A DNA stretch of 50,770 nt from a virus: the IMG/VR virus record IMGVR_UViG_3300027779_002889, positions 1 through 50,770 of that record; one strand, 5' to 3'. A program made the position numbers and the translations under genes. Under the pieces are notes generated by a model. The model made no database searches, was not told where the DNA came from, and saw nothing but the letters and a program-made list of their open reading frames with translations. Numbering within the stretch: position 1 is the stretch's first letter; the number at the start of each line of letters is the position of its first letter. Below are positions 8,585-16,916 of this stretch, in pieces.

Positions 8585-9106
8585 ATGTGGTTTACTGAGA
8601 AATCAAAATTTGAAAATTTAAATAACGCTGTTTTGTCGGTAGTTAATCCTTCCGCAAACCCACCTGAGACAGATACACCTGAAGACGTTCAACCGGAAAT
8701 GACACCAGAAGAACAAAGAATTCCTGATGAAAATTCAGAAGTTTTACAAGAAACCGTAGATGAGGGCCTAGAATTACAAGTAAAGATGGCATTGTCTGAT
8801 ATTAATGTAGAAGGTAAATGGAAAAAAGGAAAACTTCATGTTCCAGCGAAACATGTAGATAAAGTCGATAAGCATTTAAGAAGTCAAGGAGTTAAGGATA
8901 CTTTTCATATCATGGGTGAAGAGGAAAATAAGTCAAACTTCGCTGATGCAATAGCGAAATTTAAAAAGCGTGGTGGAAAAGTTGAAAAATTACCACAGTC
9001 TCCTAATTATGGTAATTATGGTCATGGAATGACTAGAAAAGATAAAGAAGATGCTCAAAAAATTATAAAGTATCGAGATGAAAAAGGATATGCACTAAAA
9101 AAATGA
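8585..9106 (+). CDS. Uncharacterised acidic/lysine-rich protein, first gene of the tag cassette
   Basis: A 173-residue protein I do not recognise. After a short N-terminal stretch it has an acidic, proline-rich segment (about residues 20-60), then a basic domain with EGKWKKGKLHVPAKHVDKV (about 77-95) and a C-terminal Gly/Tyr/Lys-rich part. The GKW..GKLHV...V segment has a weaker counterpart in the next gene (around its residues 295-330), hinting at a shared module. It does not start with the MKTFK-type leader of its neighbours. GGAG at 8575-8578 sets the start, and its stop overlaps the next ATG (ATGA). Confidence 0.7.
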   Translation: MWFTEKSKFENLNNAVLSVVNPSANPPETDTPEDVQPEMTPEEQRIPDENSEVLQETVDEGLELQVKMALSDINVEGKWKKGKLHVPAKHVDKVDKHLRSQGVKDTFHIMGEEENKSNFADAIAKFKKRGGKVEKLPQSPNYGNYGHGMTRKDKEDAQKIIKYRDEKGYALKK

Positions 9107-10890
9107 AAACATTTAAATCTTATCAATCAGTAGAACTTGAAGAAGGTTCATCAGATACAACAGATATGTATGCATTGATGGTGAAGGGGTTGAAATCTAT
9201 GCCTGGTTCACCAAAACAAAAAGAGATCATCAAGCAGATAAATGTCATACGAAAAAGAATGGGTATGAAATTGATGAAAGAAGATTTCAATTTTGATGAA
9301 GCATCAAAATTACCTCCCCATCTCGCAAAGTTCTTTGACAAAAAAGGTAATCCAAAACCAGAAGTTGCAGCACGCATGAGAAAAGGGGCGAGACTACGAG
9401 ATGTAGAAATAACAGATGTAACGCCTAAGGGATATGGTCCTAAAGAAGAATTGGAAGTTAAAGAAGGATGGAAAAAAGGTAAACATAAAATTACTGATGA
9501 TAAAGGAAACATAGTTAGTACTCACAGTTCTGGAGCCAAAGCAGAACGAGAACAACAGAAACTTATGCAAACAGGTGATCACAAAAAACTAACTGTTGCA
9601 CAGGTAGGATCAACAAGCATATGGAAAAATGAAGAAGCGGATCTTGAAGAAGGTGATGATCGAAGGCAACGAAGTGAAAGAGAAGCAGTAAACAAAATTT
9701 CAAAAAAAGAATCTGAATGGGCGAAATCAAAACGTCTCGATAAAGAGATGGAAAACAAGTATGAAAAAATACATCAAGAACGAGATAAACGTTATATAGA
9801 GCAACAGAAAAACCAAAAGAAAGAAGAAGTTCAACAAGAAGGACATAAGGTAAAATGTCCAGAATGTAAAGGTAAAGGTTGTGATCATTGTGATGATAAA
9901 GGATTTCATATTGAAGAAGTTAAGCTTGAGGAAATGCCCAATAGAAGAAATATGGAAAGGATTAATTCTCTATTGAAGAAACATTCTGGAAAATTTAAAT
10001 GGAGAGATGATACATTACATGTTGAAAAGGGAATAGAGCGTGGTGTTAAGAGTACACTTTCTAAAGCTAAAAAGGATGTGCATGACCCGTTAGCTCATCA
10101 TCCAACAATTAAAGTTTCTGATAATCCAATGAGAGAAAATAAAAATTATAAACAATTTGAGAAAAATAAAAGTAATGTTTCAAAAAAGGATTCTATGAAA
10201 GAGGTTGAAAAATCCAATAAAGCCCAAGCAGGAATTGAAGAAGCACGAAAACCATATGACATATATCATCCAACTTATTCTGCAGCAGTTCAACACGCAA
10301 AAGATCACACCAAAAAAGCTCATGGTTTTGATGTAGATCAAGATTCATGGGACAGAGAAGTTACATTTGGGCAAAGAAAACCATCACCCGGCAAAACCGC
10401 TATCAAAAAAGTCAATTTAACAAAGGATGGAAAATCTGTTAAAAAAAGATTACACATGCAGGTTTATGGAATGGATAGTGGTAAATATGAATTAAACAAG
10501 TATGTTGAAGACTATGACGGCCCAATTGAAAATATCGCAAAACAAATATTAACAGAAGGCAATGGTCTTACTAAAGCAGATATTGCAGCGATGGCTAAAA
10601 AATTACGAGTACCACTTATTGATATTATAAATTGGGATCATGGTCCTGGTGCAGGAGGAAAAGAATGGCTCATTACATTAAGAGGTGGTCAACATTTAGA
10701 ATATATGGAAAAAAGTGGAATAGTAAAAATCCCTAAGGCAGCAAATCCTGATATGAAGGCAATGAAGGATTATTTAAAAAATATGAAAAGTATTGGTGGA
10801 GAAGCACCAGGAAAAATCGCAGATGTAAAATTAGGGAAAAATTATCTCATCGGCGGATTAGAAAATGCCTTCAAACTCCTTTCTAGATAA
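9103..10890 (+). CDS. Capsid-tag family protein with a CxxC zinc-type motif
   Basis: A 595-residue, very polar protein beginning MKTFKSYQSVELEEG, a variant of the leader shared by ten genes here and similar to the T4 internal-protein capsid-targeting sequence. L-E-E before G fits the L/I-x-E rule of prohead protease gp21. A cysteine cluster CPECKGKGCDHCDDKG (about residues 250-265) resembles half of a DnaJ-type zinc finger. The C-terminal ~130 residues (from about 460) look globular. Long Lys/Glu stretches contain many further L-x-E sites, so it might be processed into several pieces. Function unknown; it may be an internal head or core protein. The start overlaps the previous stop as ATGA. 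Confidence 0.75.
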   Translation: MKTFKSYQSVELEEGSSDTTDMYALMVKGLKSMPGSPKQKEIIKQINVIRKRMGMKLMKEDFNFDEASKLPPHLAKFFDKKGNPKPEVAARMRKGARLRDVEITDVTPKGYGPKEELEVKEGWKKGKHKITDDKGNIVSTHSSGAKAEREQQKLMQTGDHKKLTVAQVGSTSIWKNEEADLEEGDDRRQRSEREAVNKISKKESEWAKSKRLDKEMENKYEKIHQERDKRYIEQQKNQKKEEVQQEGHKVKCPECKGKGCDHCDDKGFHIEEVKLEEMPNRRNMERINSLLKKHSGKFKWRDDTLHVEKGIERGVKSTLSKAKKDVHDPLAHHPTIKVSDNPMRENKNYKQFEKNKSNVSKKDSMKEVEKSNKAQAGIEEARKPYDIYHPTYSAAVQHAKDHTKKAHGFDVDQDSWDREVTFGQRKPSPGKTAIKKVNLTKDGKSVKKRLHMQVYGMDSGKYELNKYVEDYDGPIENIAKQILTEGNGLTKADIAAMAKKLRVPLIDIINWDHGPGAGGKEWLITLRGGQHLEYMEKSGIVKIPKAANPDMKAMKDYLKNMKSIGGEAPGKIADVKLGKNYLIGGLENAFKLLSR

Positions 10891-10911
10891 CTCAAGAGAC
10901 AATTTTATAAA

Positions 10912-10919
10912 CATAAATA
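10912..10919 (+). promoter_or_regulatory. Late-type promoter CATAAATA
   Basis: CATAAATA fits the NATAAATA late motif described for marine T4-like phages and lies 34 bases upstream of the ATG at 10954, in a 63-base gap that also holds the ribosome site AGGAT. This placement suggests late transcription of the capsid-tag genes from 10954 onward. Confidence 0.55.
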
Positions 10920-10953
10920 GTTATAATCTTTAATTATAGCAGGATATTGAGTT

Positions 10954-12969
10954 ATGCCACAATCATTTAATCAATTTATAAGGGAAGAGCCAGGCCCTTA
11001 TAGAGATAAAGACTCCAAATCAAAAGACCCACACGCATATCATGTAGATCAACATGCCCATCACACAAAGCAGCAAAAAGATAAGAAACATCAAGGATTT
11101 AAACAATTAAGAAGAGGTGTAATATATAAAAGTAATAGTGGTTCTTGGGTTGGTGTTAAAAATGGTGAAAATAAAAGAGAATATTTTAATGATGCAATCC
11201 ATGCTACAGCTTGGGTTAATGGAACTCATCCGACAGGTGGTGAAGAAATTCAAAAATTAGATAGAAAAACCCAACAGAAAGATGATAAAGCTGAAAAACA
11301 TGGTTATAGTAAAGATGAAGTCCCACACGATTTTCGACATCCCTCTGAATCAAAAAAGAAAAGAGTAAAATCTGACACTCAAAATGCAAAATCTGTAGTT
11401 ACAAAATCAGAGAAAAAACCAACAGTAAAAGAAAAAACATCCGATCAAAAAAATAAACATAGACAAATTGAAACAGTAAGTATTGAAGATGCACAAAATA
11501 GTGATAGAGTGAATGAACCAATTGGTAAAGGAAAAGACTTAGAAGAATTTTTAGGTAATGTTAAATTTGCCACCCAGGGCCCTCCACCAGATAGATTTAA
11601 AATTCCAAATAATTTGCGTGGAAAAAAAGTGTCTCCTAGAGTTTTTGATCTTATTGAAAGAATGGCAAATTGTGAAGCCTCTGGTGCGGCGTCAGGAAAA
11701 TATCAGAATTATTCAGATGTTAAGGGTGGTGCTGGTAAAATCTTTGCTCAAGCGGGAGAATTGATGACAATGGCTATGACAACAATGGATGATAAAGATG
11801 CTGATCAATTTAGAGATGTTTTAAAAAAATATAATAAAGATTTAGAAGACACATACCCTGATTATAAAAAAGATAAGAAGGGGAAGATAAAAAGGAAAAA
11901 AGTAATTGATGATTCTTGGGTTGATGCGGCACACGGAAATAGAAAAGCAATATTTAATTATTTGAAAAAAGAACATGGAGAAGGTTCTGAAATAGAGTTT
12001 GGTTGTTGGGATACAAAAGAAGATGTTGAGGCTATGTGGGGTGAAGGTTATGATGAAAATAAAGGATATTCAACAGATGTTTTTTTCAGAGTTAAAGGAA
12101 AGGACGGCAGTTTTCTTCATGAAGTTTCATTAAAAAAATCTACACTTGTAAACTTTTTAAATTCTGGTACAGGAAAATTTGAAGCTTGGGATGATCAGTT
12201 ACCAGACCCCATTAAAGCATCTTTATTTGGGGAAAATCAAAGAAATAGATTAGTAGAGGCGGTAACTAAACATTTTGATAAAATTAATCCCAATGAACCA
12301 CCTTTATCAGACTTAATGAAGTCAAAAAAAGTTAGTGATTTAAAAGAACTGATAACAAACAAGAAAGAGGGCGGAAAGTGGGATTTAACTAGAGATAAAT
12401 CAAAAGTATTGTTGACAGCATTAAATCAAGTAGCGAAGGCTGGTGATGGAGAAGCTAAACAATTTCTTAAAGAACATAGACAAGTTAGCCAAGATTATCA
12501 AGATGCGGCAATAACGGCTATACTAGAAAATCCTAAATTAACAGAAGGAATGATGACTGATATCAAAGGTAATTTTCCATTGAAGGGCGTTTCTGAAAGA
12601 GAAGAAGTTATGGCAATTGGGGATCTTTCTTTAGATCCACATACAATGAAACATATATTTGGTACAGATGATTATAGTAAAATAAGTGAACGTTTTGAAC
12701 CATTGAAAGATGAAAAAGGAAACCCTTATATTGGATATAATGTTGAAGGTTCAAAAGAAGTTATTCCTGTTGCAGGTATTGGAATTAGAGAAGATGGGAA
12801 TGGATATGGTGGACAATTTAAATTTGAAATGGTATTACACAAAGGTTTTGCTGAACATCTAAAGAATGCTAATGACGCAATTTATGGAAATAAAAAACAA
12901 GATGAACAGGTTAAATATAAATCTATAGCACACGGTATTCATGAAATCCTTCAAACAAATAATACATGA
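10954..12969 (+). CDS. Large capsid-tag family protein; weak PD-(D/E)xK-like motif
   Basis: A 671-residue protein starting MPQSFNQFIREEPGP. SFNQFIRE aligns with the leader of its neighbours and I-R-E before E fits a gp21 cut. Residues about 20-190 are His/Lys-rich and probably disordered, with a small module GSWVGVKNG at about 63-71. The central part (200-450) is globular. YSTDVFF followed by FLHEVSLKKS (about 372-397) has the D...E-x-x-x-K spacing seen in PD-(D/E)xK nucleases, but this is a loose resemblance. The C-terminal 200 residues show nothing I recognise. A late-type promoter CATAAATA precedes it and its end overlaps the next gene by 29 bases. It may be an injected head protein. Confidence 0.72.
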   Translation: MPQSFNQFIREEPGPYRDKDSKSKDPHAYHVDQHAHHTKQQKDKKHQGFKQLRRGVIYKSNSGSWVGVKNGENKREYFNDAIHATAWVNGTHPTGGEEIQKLDRKTQQKDDKAEKHGYSKDEVPHDFRHPSESKKKRVKSDTQNAKSVVTKSEKKPTVKEKTSDQKNKHRQIETVSIEDAQNSDRVNEPIGKGKDLEEFLGNVKFATQGPPPDRFKIPNNLRGKKVSPRVFDLIERMANCEASGAASGKYQNYSDVKGGAGKIFAQAGELMTMAMTTMDDKDADQFRDVLKKYNKDLEDTYPDYKKDKKGKIKRKKVIDDSWVDAAHGNRKAIFNYLKKEHGEGSEIEFGCWDTKEDVEAMWGEGYDENKGYSTDVFFRVKGKDGSFLHEVSLKKSTLVNFLNSGTGKFEAWDDQLPDPIKASLFGENQRNRLVEAVTKHFDKINPNEPPLSDLMKSKKVSDLKELITNKKEGGKWDLTRDKSKVLLTALNQVAKAGDGEAKQFLKEHRQVSQDYQDAAITAILENPKLTEGMMTDIKGNFPLKGVSEREEVMAIGDLSLDPHTMKHIFGTDDYSKISERFEPLKDEKGNPYIGYNVEGSKEVIPVAGIGIREDGNGYGGQFKFEMVLHKGFAEHLKNANDAIYGNKKQDEQVKYKSIAHGIHEILQTNNT

Positions 12970-14572
12970 AAATGATCTTGCGGCAACACTTTCTACTGAT
13001 GTAAGAAATGCGGTCAAACGAGGTGGTGGTAAGATATATCAAATTGGTGGTGCGGTAAGAGATGAAATTTTAGGAAAAGTATCAAAAGATTTAGATCTTT
13101 TAGTGGTTGGAATAGAATTAGAAGCTTTAGGTAAAATTTTAGAACCATTTGGAAAGGTAAATCTGGTTGGAAAATCTTTTGGTATTATTAAGTATACTCC
13201 AGAAGGTAGCTCCGGAGAAATTGATATTTCAATTCCTAGAATAGATTCAAAGAGTACGGGAAAGGGACATAAGGATTTTGAAGTCAAATTAGGAAAGGGA
13301 ATTACACTTCAACAAGATCAATTAAGAAGAGATTTTTGGATTAATGCTCTAGCAAAAGATTTAGATACAGGAAAAGTAATTGATATAGGTCGAAAAGGTA
13401 TGACGGATTTGAAGAAAAAAGAAATCCGTATGATTAGTCCAGTTGCATTTGAAGAAGATCCATTGAGAATGTTGCGTGCAGTACAGTTTGCGGCAAGATT
13501 TGAATTTAAGATTGAATCAAAAACATTTGAAGAAATAAAGAAAAACGCAAAGTCTATATCAACAGTTTCATCAGAGAGATTTCAAGAAGAGTTTCGTAAG
13601 ATGTTTACTAAAGCAGAGAAACCTAGTATTGGAATTAAATTATTATTTGATACAGGATTAATTGATCATATTTTACCACAATCAAATTTAAGAAAAATTG
13701 ATCTTGCATCAATTGATAAACTTGATAAAAAAGCATTTCCCGCATTTATGGGAATGTTAATGAATGGATATGGTACAAATGCAGGAAAAGAGGTTATAAG
13801 TAAAATGAGATTATCAAATAATGATGCTGAAGCAGTTCAAAGTGTAGTCACATATACAGATAACTCTCCATTTTTAGAAAAAAATGATTTTAAACTTGTT
13901 CAATTTATAAAAAATGTTGATAATAAAGGTATCGCAAATATAGATGAATATTTAAAGGTAAAGAATAGACCTACTCTTTCTAGTAGACTTAGAAGAATGA
14001 CTGTGACATCAATTAAAGATCTTTCAATTGGAGGAAGAGATTTAATGGGAATAGGACTGAAAGGGATACAAGTAGGAGATGCTCTTAATTATGCTCTTGA
14101 ATTTGCAGTTAATACTGGTAAAAATAATAAATTAGAATTATTGAGAGCAATTAAAAATAAATATAACATTAAAGAAGAAGTCAAGGTTGAAAGTGTTTTG
14201 AAGTATATGTTATCTTCAAAAGATATGGGAGCATTATCAAAAATGAGAGATGGTGTTGTGACGAAAAATTCAGATATGAAACCAATAAAAGATTTACATA
14301 TAACTCTTGCAGCTGGGCCTGAATGGAAAAAATTGAGAAAAAGATTATTTCATAATTCTTTACCAGACCCAAATTTTAAATTAGAGTTTGAAAAACCAAA
14401 GAAAGTGAAGTTTGGTGGAAGAGTATCGTGGTATACGAAAGTAAAACAGCAAAAACAACTCAAGGATTATGTTACTGATTTAATACAAGCAAATCCAGAT
14501 CCTAAGAGAATTTTTCATGTATCACTTGCAAATAAAACAGGTAATTCAGGAGATTCAGTTGCGAACATTTAA
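12941..14572 (+). CDS. tRNA nucleotidyltransferase / poly(A) polymerase family, with capsid-tag leader
   Basis: A class II CCA-adding or poly(A)-polymerase-type enzyme that would add nucleotides to RNA 3' ends. Evidence: IGGAVRD (residues 35-41), catalytic D50 and D52 in KDLDLLV, RRDFWINALA (129-138), EEDPLRMLRAVQFAARF (about 171-187) and the following helical neck. No HD phosphohydrolase domain is seen. The C-terminal ~130 residues (from about 415) form a basic extra domain. The N terminus, MKSFKQIIHEN, precedes the enzyme core and matches the leader shared by its neighbours, with I-H-E as a likely gp21 cut. This suggests packaging in the head, which is unusual for this family. CCA versus poly(A) specificity cannot be read by eye. 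Confidence 0.85.
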   Translation: MKSFKQIIHENDLAATLSTDVRNAVKRGGGKIYQIGGAVRDEILGKVSKDLDLLVVGIELEALGKILEPFGKVNLVGKSFGIIKYTPEGSSGEIDISIPRIDSKSTGKGHKDFEVKLGKGITLQQDQLRRDFWINALAKDLDTGKVIDIGRKGMTDLKKKEIRMISPVAFEEDPLRMLRAVQFAARFEFKIESKTFEEIKKNAKSISTVSSERFQEEFRKMFTKAEKPSIGIKLLFDTGLIDHILPQSNLRKIDLASIDKLDKKAFPAFMGMLMNGYGTNAGKEVISKMRLSNNDAEAVQSVVTYTDNSPFLEKNDFKLVQFIKNVDNKGIANIDEYLKVKNRPTLSSRLRRMTVTSIKDLSIGGRDLMGIGLKGIQVGDALNYALEFAVNTGKNNKLELLRAIKNKYNIKEEVKVESVLKYMLSSKDMGALSKMRDGVVTKNSDMKPIKDLHITLAAGPEWKKLRKRLFHNSLPDPNFKLEFEKPKKVKFGGRVSWYTKVKQQKQLKDYVTDLIQANPDPKRIFHVSLANKTGNSGDSVANI

Positions 14573-14828
14573 ACAACATCTAAAAGAAAAAGTAGAATAT
14601 TATTTGGACACATCTAAGGATAATACTGAGAAATATGTAGCATATGATGGTAGCTCTTGGCATACAGGTAGAGTTGGTGTGAAAGGAGAAAATATGTTTA
14701 TAAAGCTCGTGGCTACACATGGAAAAAATAGTTATTTTGAACGTGCCAAGTTAAAAAAGGTAACACCAGAGAAACTTGAAAAAGAAGCTGGTACAAGAGT
14801 GGATTTTAAAAAACTTTATAAAAGATGA
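14559..14828 (+). CDS. Small capsid-tag family protein, 89 residues
   Basis: I start this gene at TTG 14559 and not at the upstream ATG 14517: AGGAG at 14548-14552 is correctly spaced for 14559, and the resulting N terminus MRTFKQHLKEK reproduces the leader of its neighbours, with L-K-E as the likely gp21 site. The remaining ~78 residues are basic, with alternating hydrophobic residues and WHTGRVGVKGENMFIKL (about 35-51), suggesting a small beta-barrel or SH3-like fold. No family is recognised. It overlaps the nucleotidyltransferase gene by 14 bases and its stop overlaps the next ATG, so all three are translationally linked. Confidence 0.75.
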   Translation: MRTFKQHLKEKVEYYLDTSKDNTEKYVAYDGSSWHTGRVGVKGENMFIKLVATHGKNSYFERAKLKKVTPEKLEKEAGTRVDFKKLYKR

Positions 14829-15760
14829 AAACATTTAAAGGATATCTAAAAGAAGACCCGCCAGCTTGGCAAAGAAGCGCTTCTGAAAAAATATTTGAAT
14901 TTCAACAAATTCAGTATATGCAAATTCCATTAACATCTAGCACAATGGAATGGATTTTTCAAGTACAATTACCAAGAGCAACGGTGTTTCATGTTACAAA
15001 TGGTATTGGTTTAGATAAGTTAAAGAAATTACAGAATAGGAAAAAATCAATTTCTGCTTTTTTTAATATGGACGCCGGTACTATGGAACATGGTATACAA
15101 GGTGGGGGCGGACTTATTGTAGAATTAGATGCAAATATTATTATGTCAAGTAAGGGTGATTTGATGAGTATGCCAGATAAAACCGGCAGACGATGGGTTG
15201 AATTGATGAACATAGACAAAAAAAAGACTATGCATAAAGAACTTGAAAAGATGTTGATAGACCTTGCAATAAAACATGATCCAAAAACTAAAGAACTCAT
15301 AAAAATAGAACCAGATATAGGATTGGGAGCTTGGTGGCATTTACAAGGAGCCTTTAAAGATGATGGTAAAAAGATGTCTTTGATAATTGCAGATTATATT
15401 GATGGTGTAAATGTAATTCTCAAGAAGCATAAAAAAGATATTCAAGGAGCAGTTCATGGATATTATGTCAGAAGGGGAACAGTAGCAGTTAAGCATCCCT
15501 CTGGTCGTATGGTAGGAGGAGATTCAGAATTATCAGAATGGAATGTATACGATGAACAAGTAGTCGATAAAATTAAAATTATAAAAGTTCATACTTTTAA
15601 TACGAAAACTAGAGAAACAGATTGGATAAAAAAATCAGTAATTCCAAGATTAGGTAAAATTCCTCATACACATTGGGTGAATGGAGCTAGAGACTTATCA
15701 AATTATGTTACTAAAATTGCACAAACAGAAGTACAAGCCTTGAGGAGAAGTAAAGGTTGA
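14825..15760 (+). CDS. Capsid-tag family protein, possible ADP-ribosyltransferase (paralogue 1)
   Basis: A 311-residue protein starting MKTFKGYLKED, the shared leader with L-K-E before D. It is a paralogue of the next gene: both contain TVFHV (H56 here), KKSISAFF (S75/S77), a GGGGLIVELDA strand, GRRWVEL and YDEQVVDKIKIIKV (D243/E244). The order H, S-x-S, then E followed by a beta strand recalls the catalytic order of ADP-ribosyltransferases, and the last part resembles the equivalent segment of T4 Alt. Alt is itself a packaged, injected ADP-ribosyltransferase acting on host RNA polymerase. The function is inferred from motif order alone. ATGA overlap with the previous gene. Confidence 0.7.
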   Translation: MKTFKGYLKEDPPAWQRSASEKIFEFQQIQYMQIPLTSSTMEWIFQVQLPRATVFHVTNGIGLDKLKKLQNRKKSISAFFNMDAGTMEHGIQGGGGLIVELDANIIMSSKGDLMSMPDKTGRRWVELMNIDKKKTMHKELEKMLIDLAIKHDPKTKELIKIEPDIGLGAWWHLQGAFKDDGKKMSLIIADYIDGVNVILKKHKKDIQGAVHGYYVRRGTVAVKHPSGRMVGGDSELSEWNVYDEQVVDKIKIIKVHTFNTKTRETDWIKKSVIPRLGKIPHTHWVNGARDLSNYVTKIAQTEVQALRRSKG

Positions 15761-16683
15761 AAACCTATCTTGATTTAGTTTTAACAGAATTTGCGCAAAC
15801 AAGTGCGTCAAATCTTGTGTTTGATGTTGCAAGTCAAGGGAGAGCCTCTAGTGCTTTAAAGATTCCTATTTCAGGGCCCATGTTTAAAAGGATATGGCCA
15901 GATACGATACGTACAACAGTTTTTCATGTGCTGAGGGCAGAAAACTTATATGAATTAAAAAAACTTGAGGGGGGAAAGAGGTCCATCTCAGCATTTTTCA
16001 CAATGATGTCTCGTTATTTGGAAGGTGGTATAGCTGCAGGAGGCGGCGTTGTTGCAGAACTGGATGCCGATATTATTGTATCTGCCAGAGATGATATAAT
16101 GAGTACTGTAGATACAGCGGGTAGAAGATGGGTTGAAATGTCTTGGTTTGCTAATGCACAAAGGGGTGGAACGGGACCCAAATTTGCAGTAGTAGAACGT
16201 GAACTTAATGTTTTAATAAGAGAACTTGTATTAAAACATCTTAGTCCAATACTGGGAAAAGATAGAGTGCGAAGAGAATTTGAATTTGAACTTTGGAATG
16301 ACATGAAAAAACACCTGTCTGGAGATGGTAGAGCATTAAGATTGGTAATAAAAGATTATTTTGATGGTGTAGAGAAAATTATTAAAAAGAATTCAGAGGT
16401 AATGAGTAGTATATTTTATGGTTATGCAAAATCAAAAAGACAAACAGATAGTTCATGGGATGAACAAATAGTCAATAATATTAAGATTAAAAAAATTCAT
16501 TATATACCAATTAAAGTAGATAATGAAGAAGAAGATGGAAATATTGAAAATGAAGAACAGCAAGAAAATATAGATGCATTTGTTGCAAAATACAGGATAC
16601 CATCAAAGAGATGGGAATATTCTTCGGAGTTAGAAATTTATACAAGAGAAGTTGTTGCAAAAGAAATTGGAAGGAAAATTTGA
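15757..16683 (+). CDS. Capsid-tag family protein, possible ADP-ribosyltransferase (paralogue 2)
   Basis: A 308-residue paralogue of the preceding product. The start is TTG 15757, overlapping the previous stop (TTGA), with GAGGAG at 15742-15747 and AAAGG closer in. The leader MKTYLDLVLTE ends in L-T-E before F, again the gp21 pattern. Matching positions are TVFHV (H57), KRSISAFF (S76/S78), GGGVVAELDA, GRRWVEM and SWDEQIVNNIKIKKI (E236). It differs from paralogue 1 in the middle (about 135-185) and has an acidic segment rich in Glu/Asn/Asp near 255-275. An ADP-ribosyltransferase-like fold is my inference; an entirely different fold cannot be excluded. Two diverged copies suggest different targets. 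Confidence 0.7.
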   Translation: MKTYLDLVLTEFAQTSASNLVFDVASQGRASSALKIPISGPMFKRIWPDTIRTTVFHVLRAENLYELKKLEGGKRSISAFFTMMSRYLEGGIAAGGGVVAELDADIIVSARDDIMSTVDTAGRRWVEMSWFANAQRGGTGPKFAVVERELNVLIRELVLKHLSPILGKDRVRREFEFELWNDMKKHLSGDGRALRLVIKDYFDGVEKIIKKNSEVMSSIFYGYAKSKRQTDSSWDEQIVNNIKIKKIHYIPIKVDNEEEDGNIENEEQQENIDAFVAKYRIPSKRWEYSSELEIYTREVVAKEIGRKI

Positions 16684-16916
16684 TGAAAACTTTTAAAGAC
16701 CATTTAATTGAGGGTATGCCAAGAGGTATGATAGTTGCATTTGATGCACCTAAAGGTGAAGTTCAAATTTATAGAAAAGGATTAAAAGGATTTTATGGTG
16801 ATGCATGGAACAAATTTGATTTTTCAGCAAAAGATGTAAAAGAACTTAGAGACAAATTAAAAGATATGGGGGTTAATCCAGATAAACCTTCTTTTGGGGA
16901 ATTACCAAAAAAATGA
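16683..16916 (+). CDS. Small capsid-tag family protein, 77 residues
   Basis: The ATG at 16683, with AAGGA a few bases upstream, gives the leader MKTFKDHLIEG (L-I-E before G, a textbook gp21 site); a longer frame from 16611 lies inside the previous gene and would hide it. The rest is a small domain with GMIVAFDAPKGEVQIYRKG and a C-terminal helix followed by a Pro-rich end. No family recognised. Its start overlaps the preceding TGA by one base and its stop overlaps the next ATG, so it is a middle member of a tightly coupled string. It resembles T4 internal proteins in being small, basic and leader-bearing. Confidence 0.75.
   Translation: MKTFKDHLIEGMPRGMIVAFDAPKGEVQIYRKGLKGFYGDAWNKFDFSAKDVKELRDKLKDMGVNPDKPSFGELPKK

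Noticed and set aside
9123-9512. Antisense ORFs across the cassette (for example 9123-9512, 14989-15300, 16014-16304)
   Set aside because: They lie opposite well-supported + strand genes, lack ribosome sites and have low-complexity Phe/Ser/Ile-rich translations.
11558-11764. Overlapping + frame inside the 671-residue gene
   Set aside because: A shadow in another frame of a convincing coding region.
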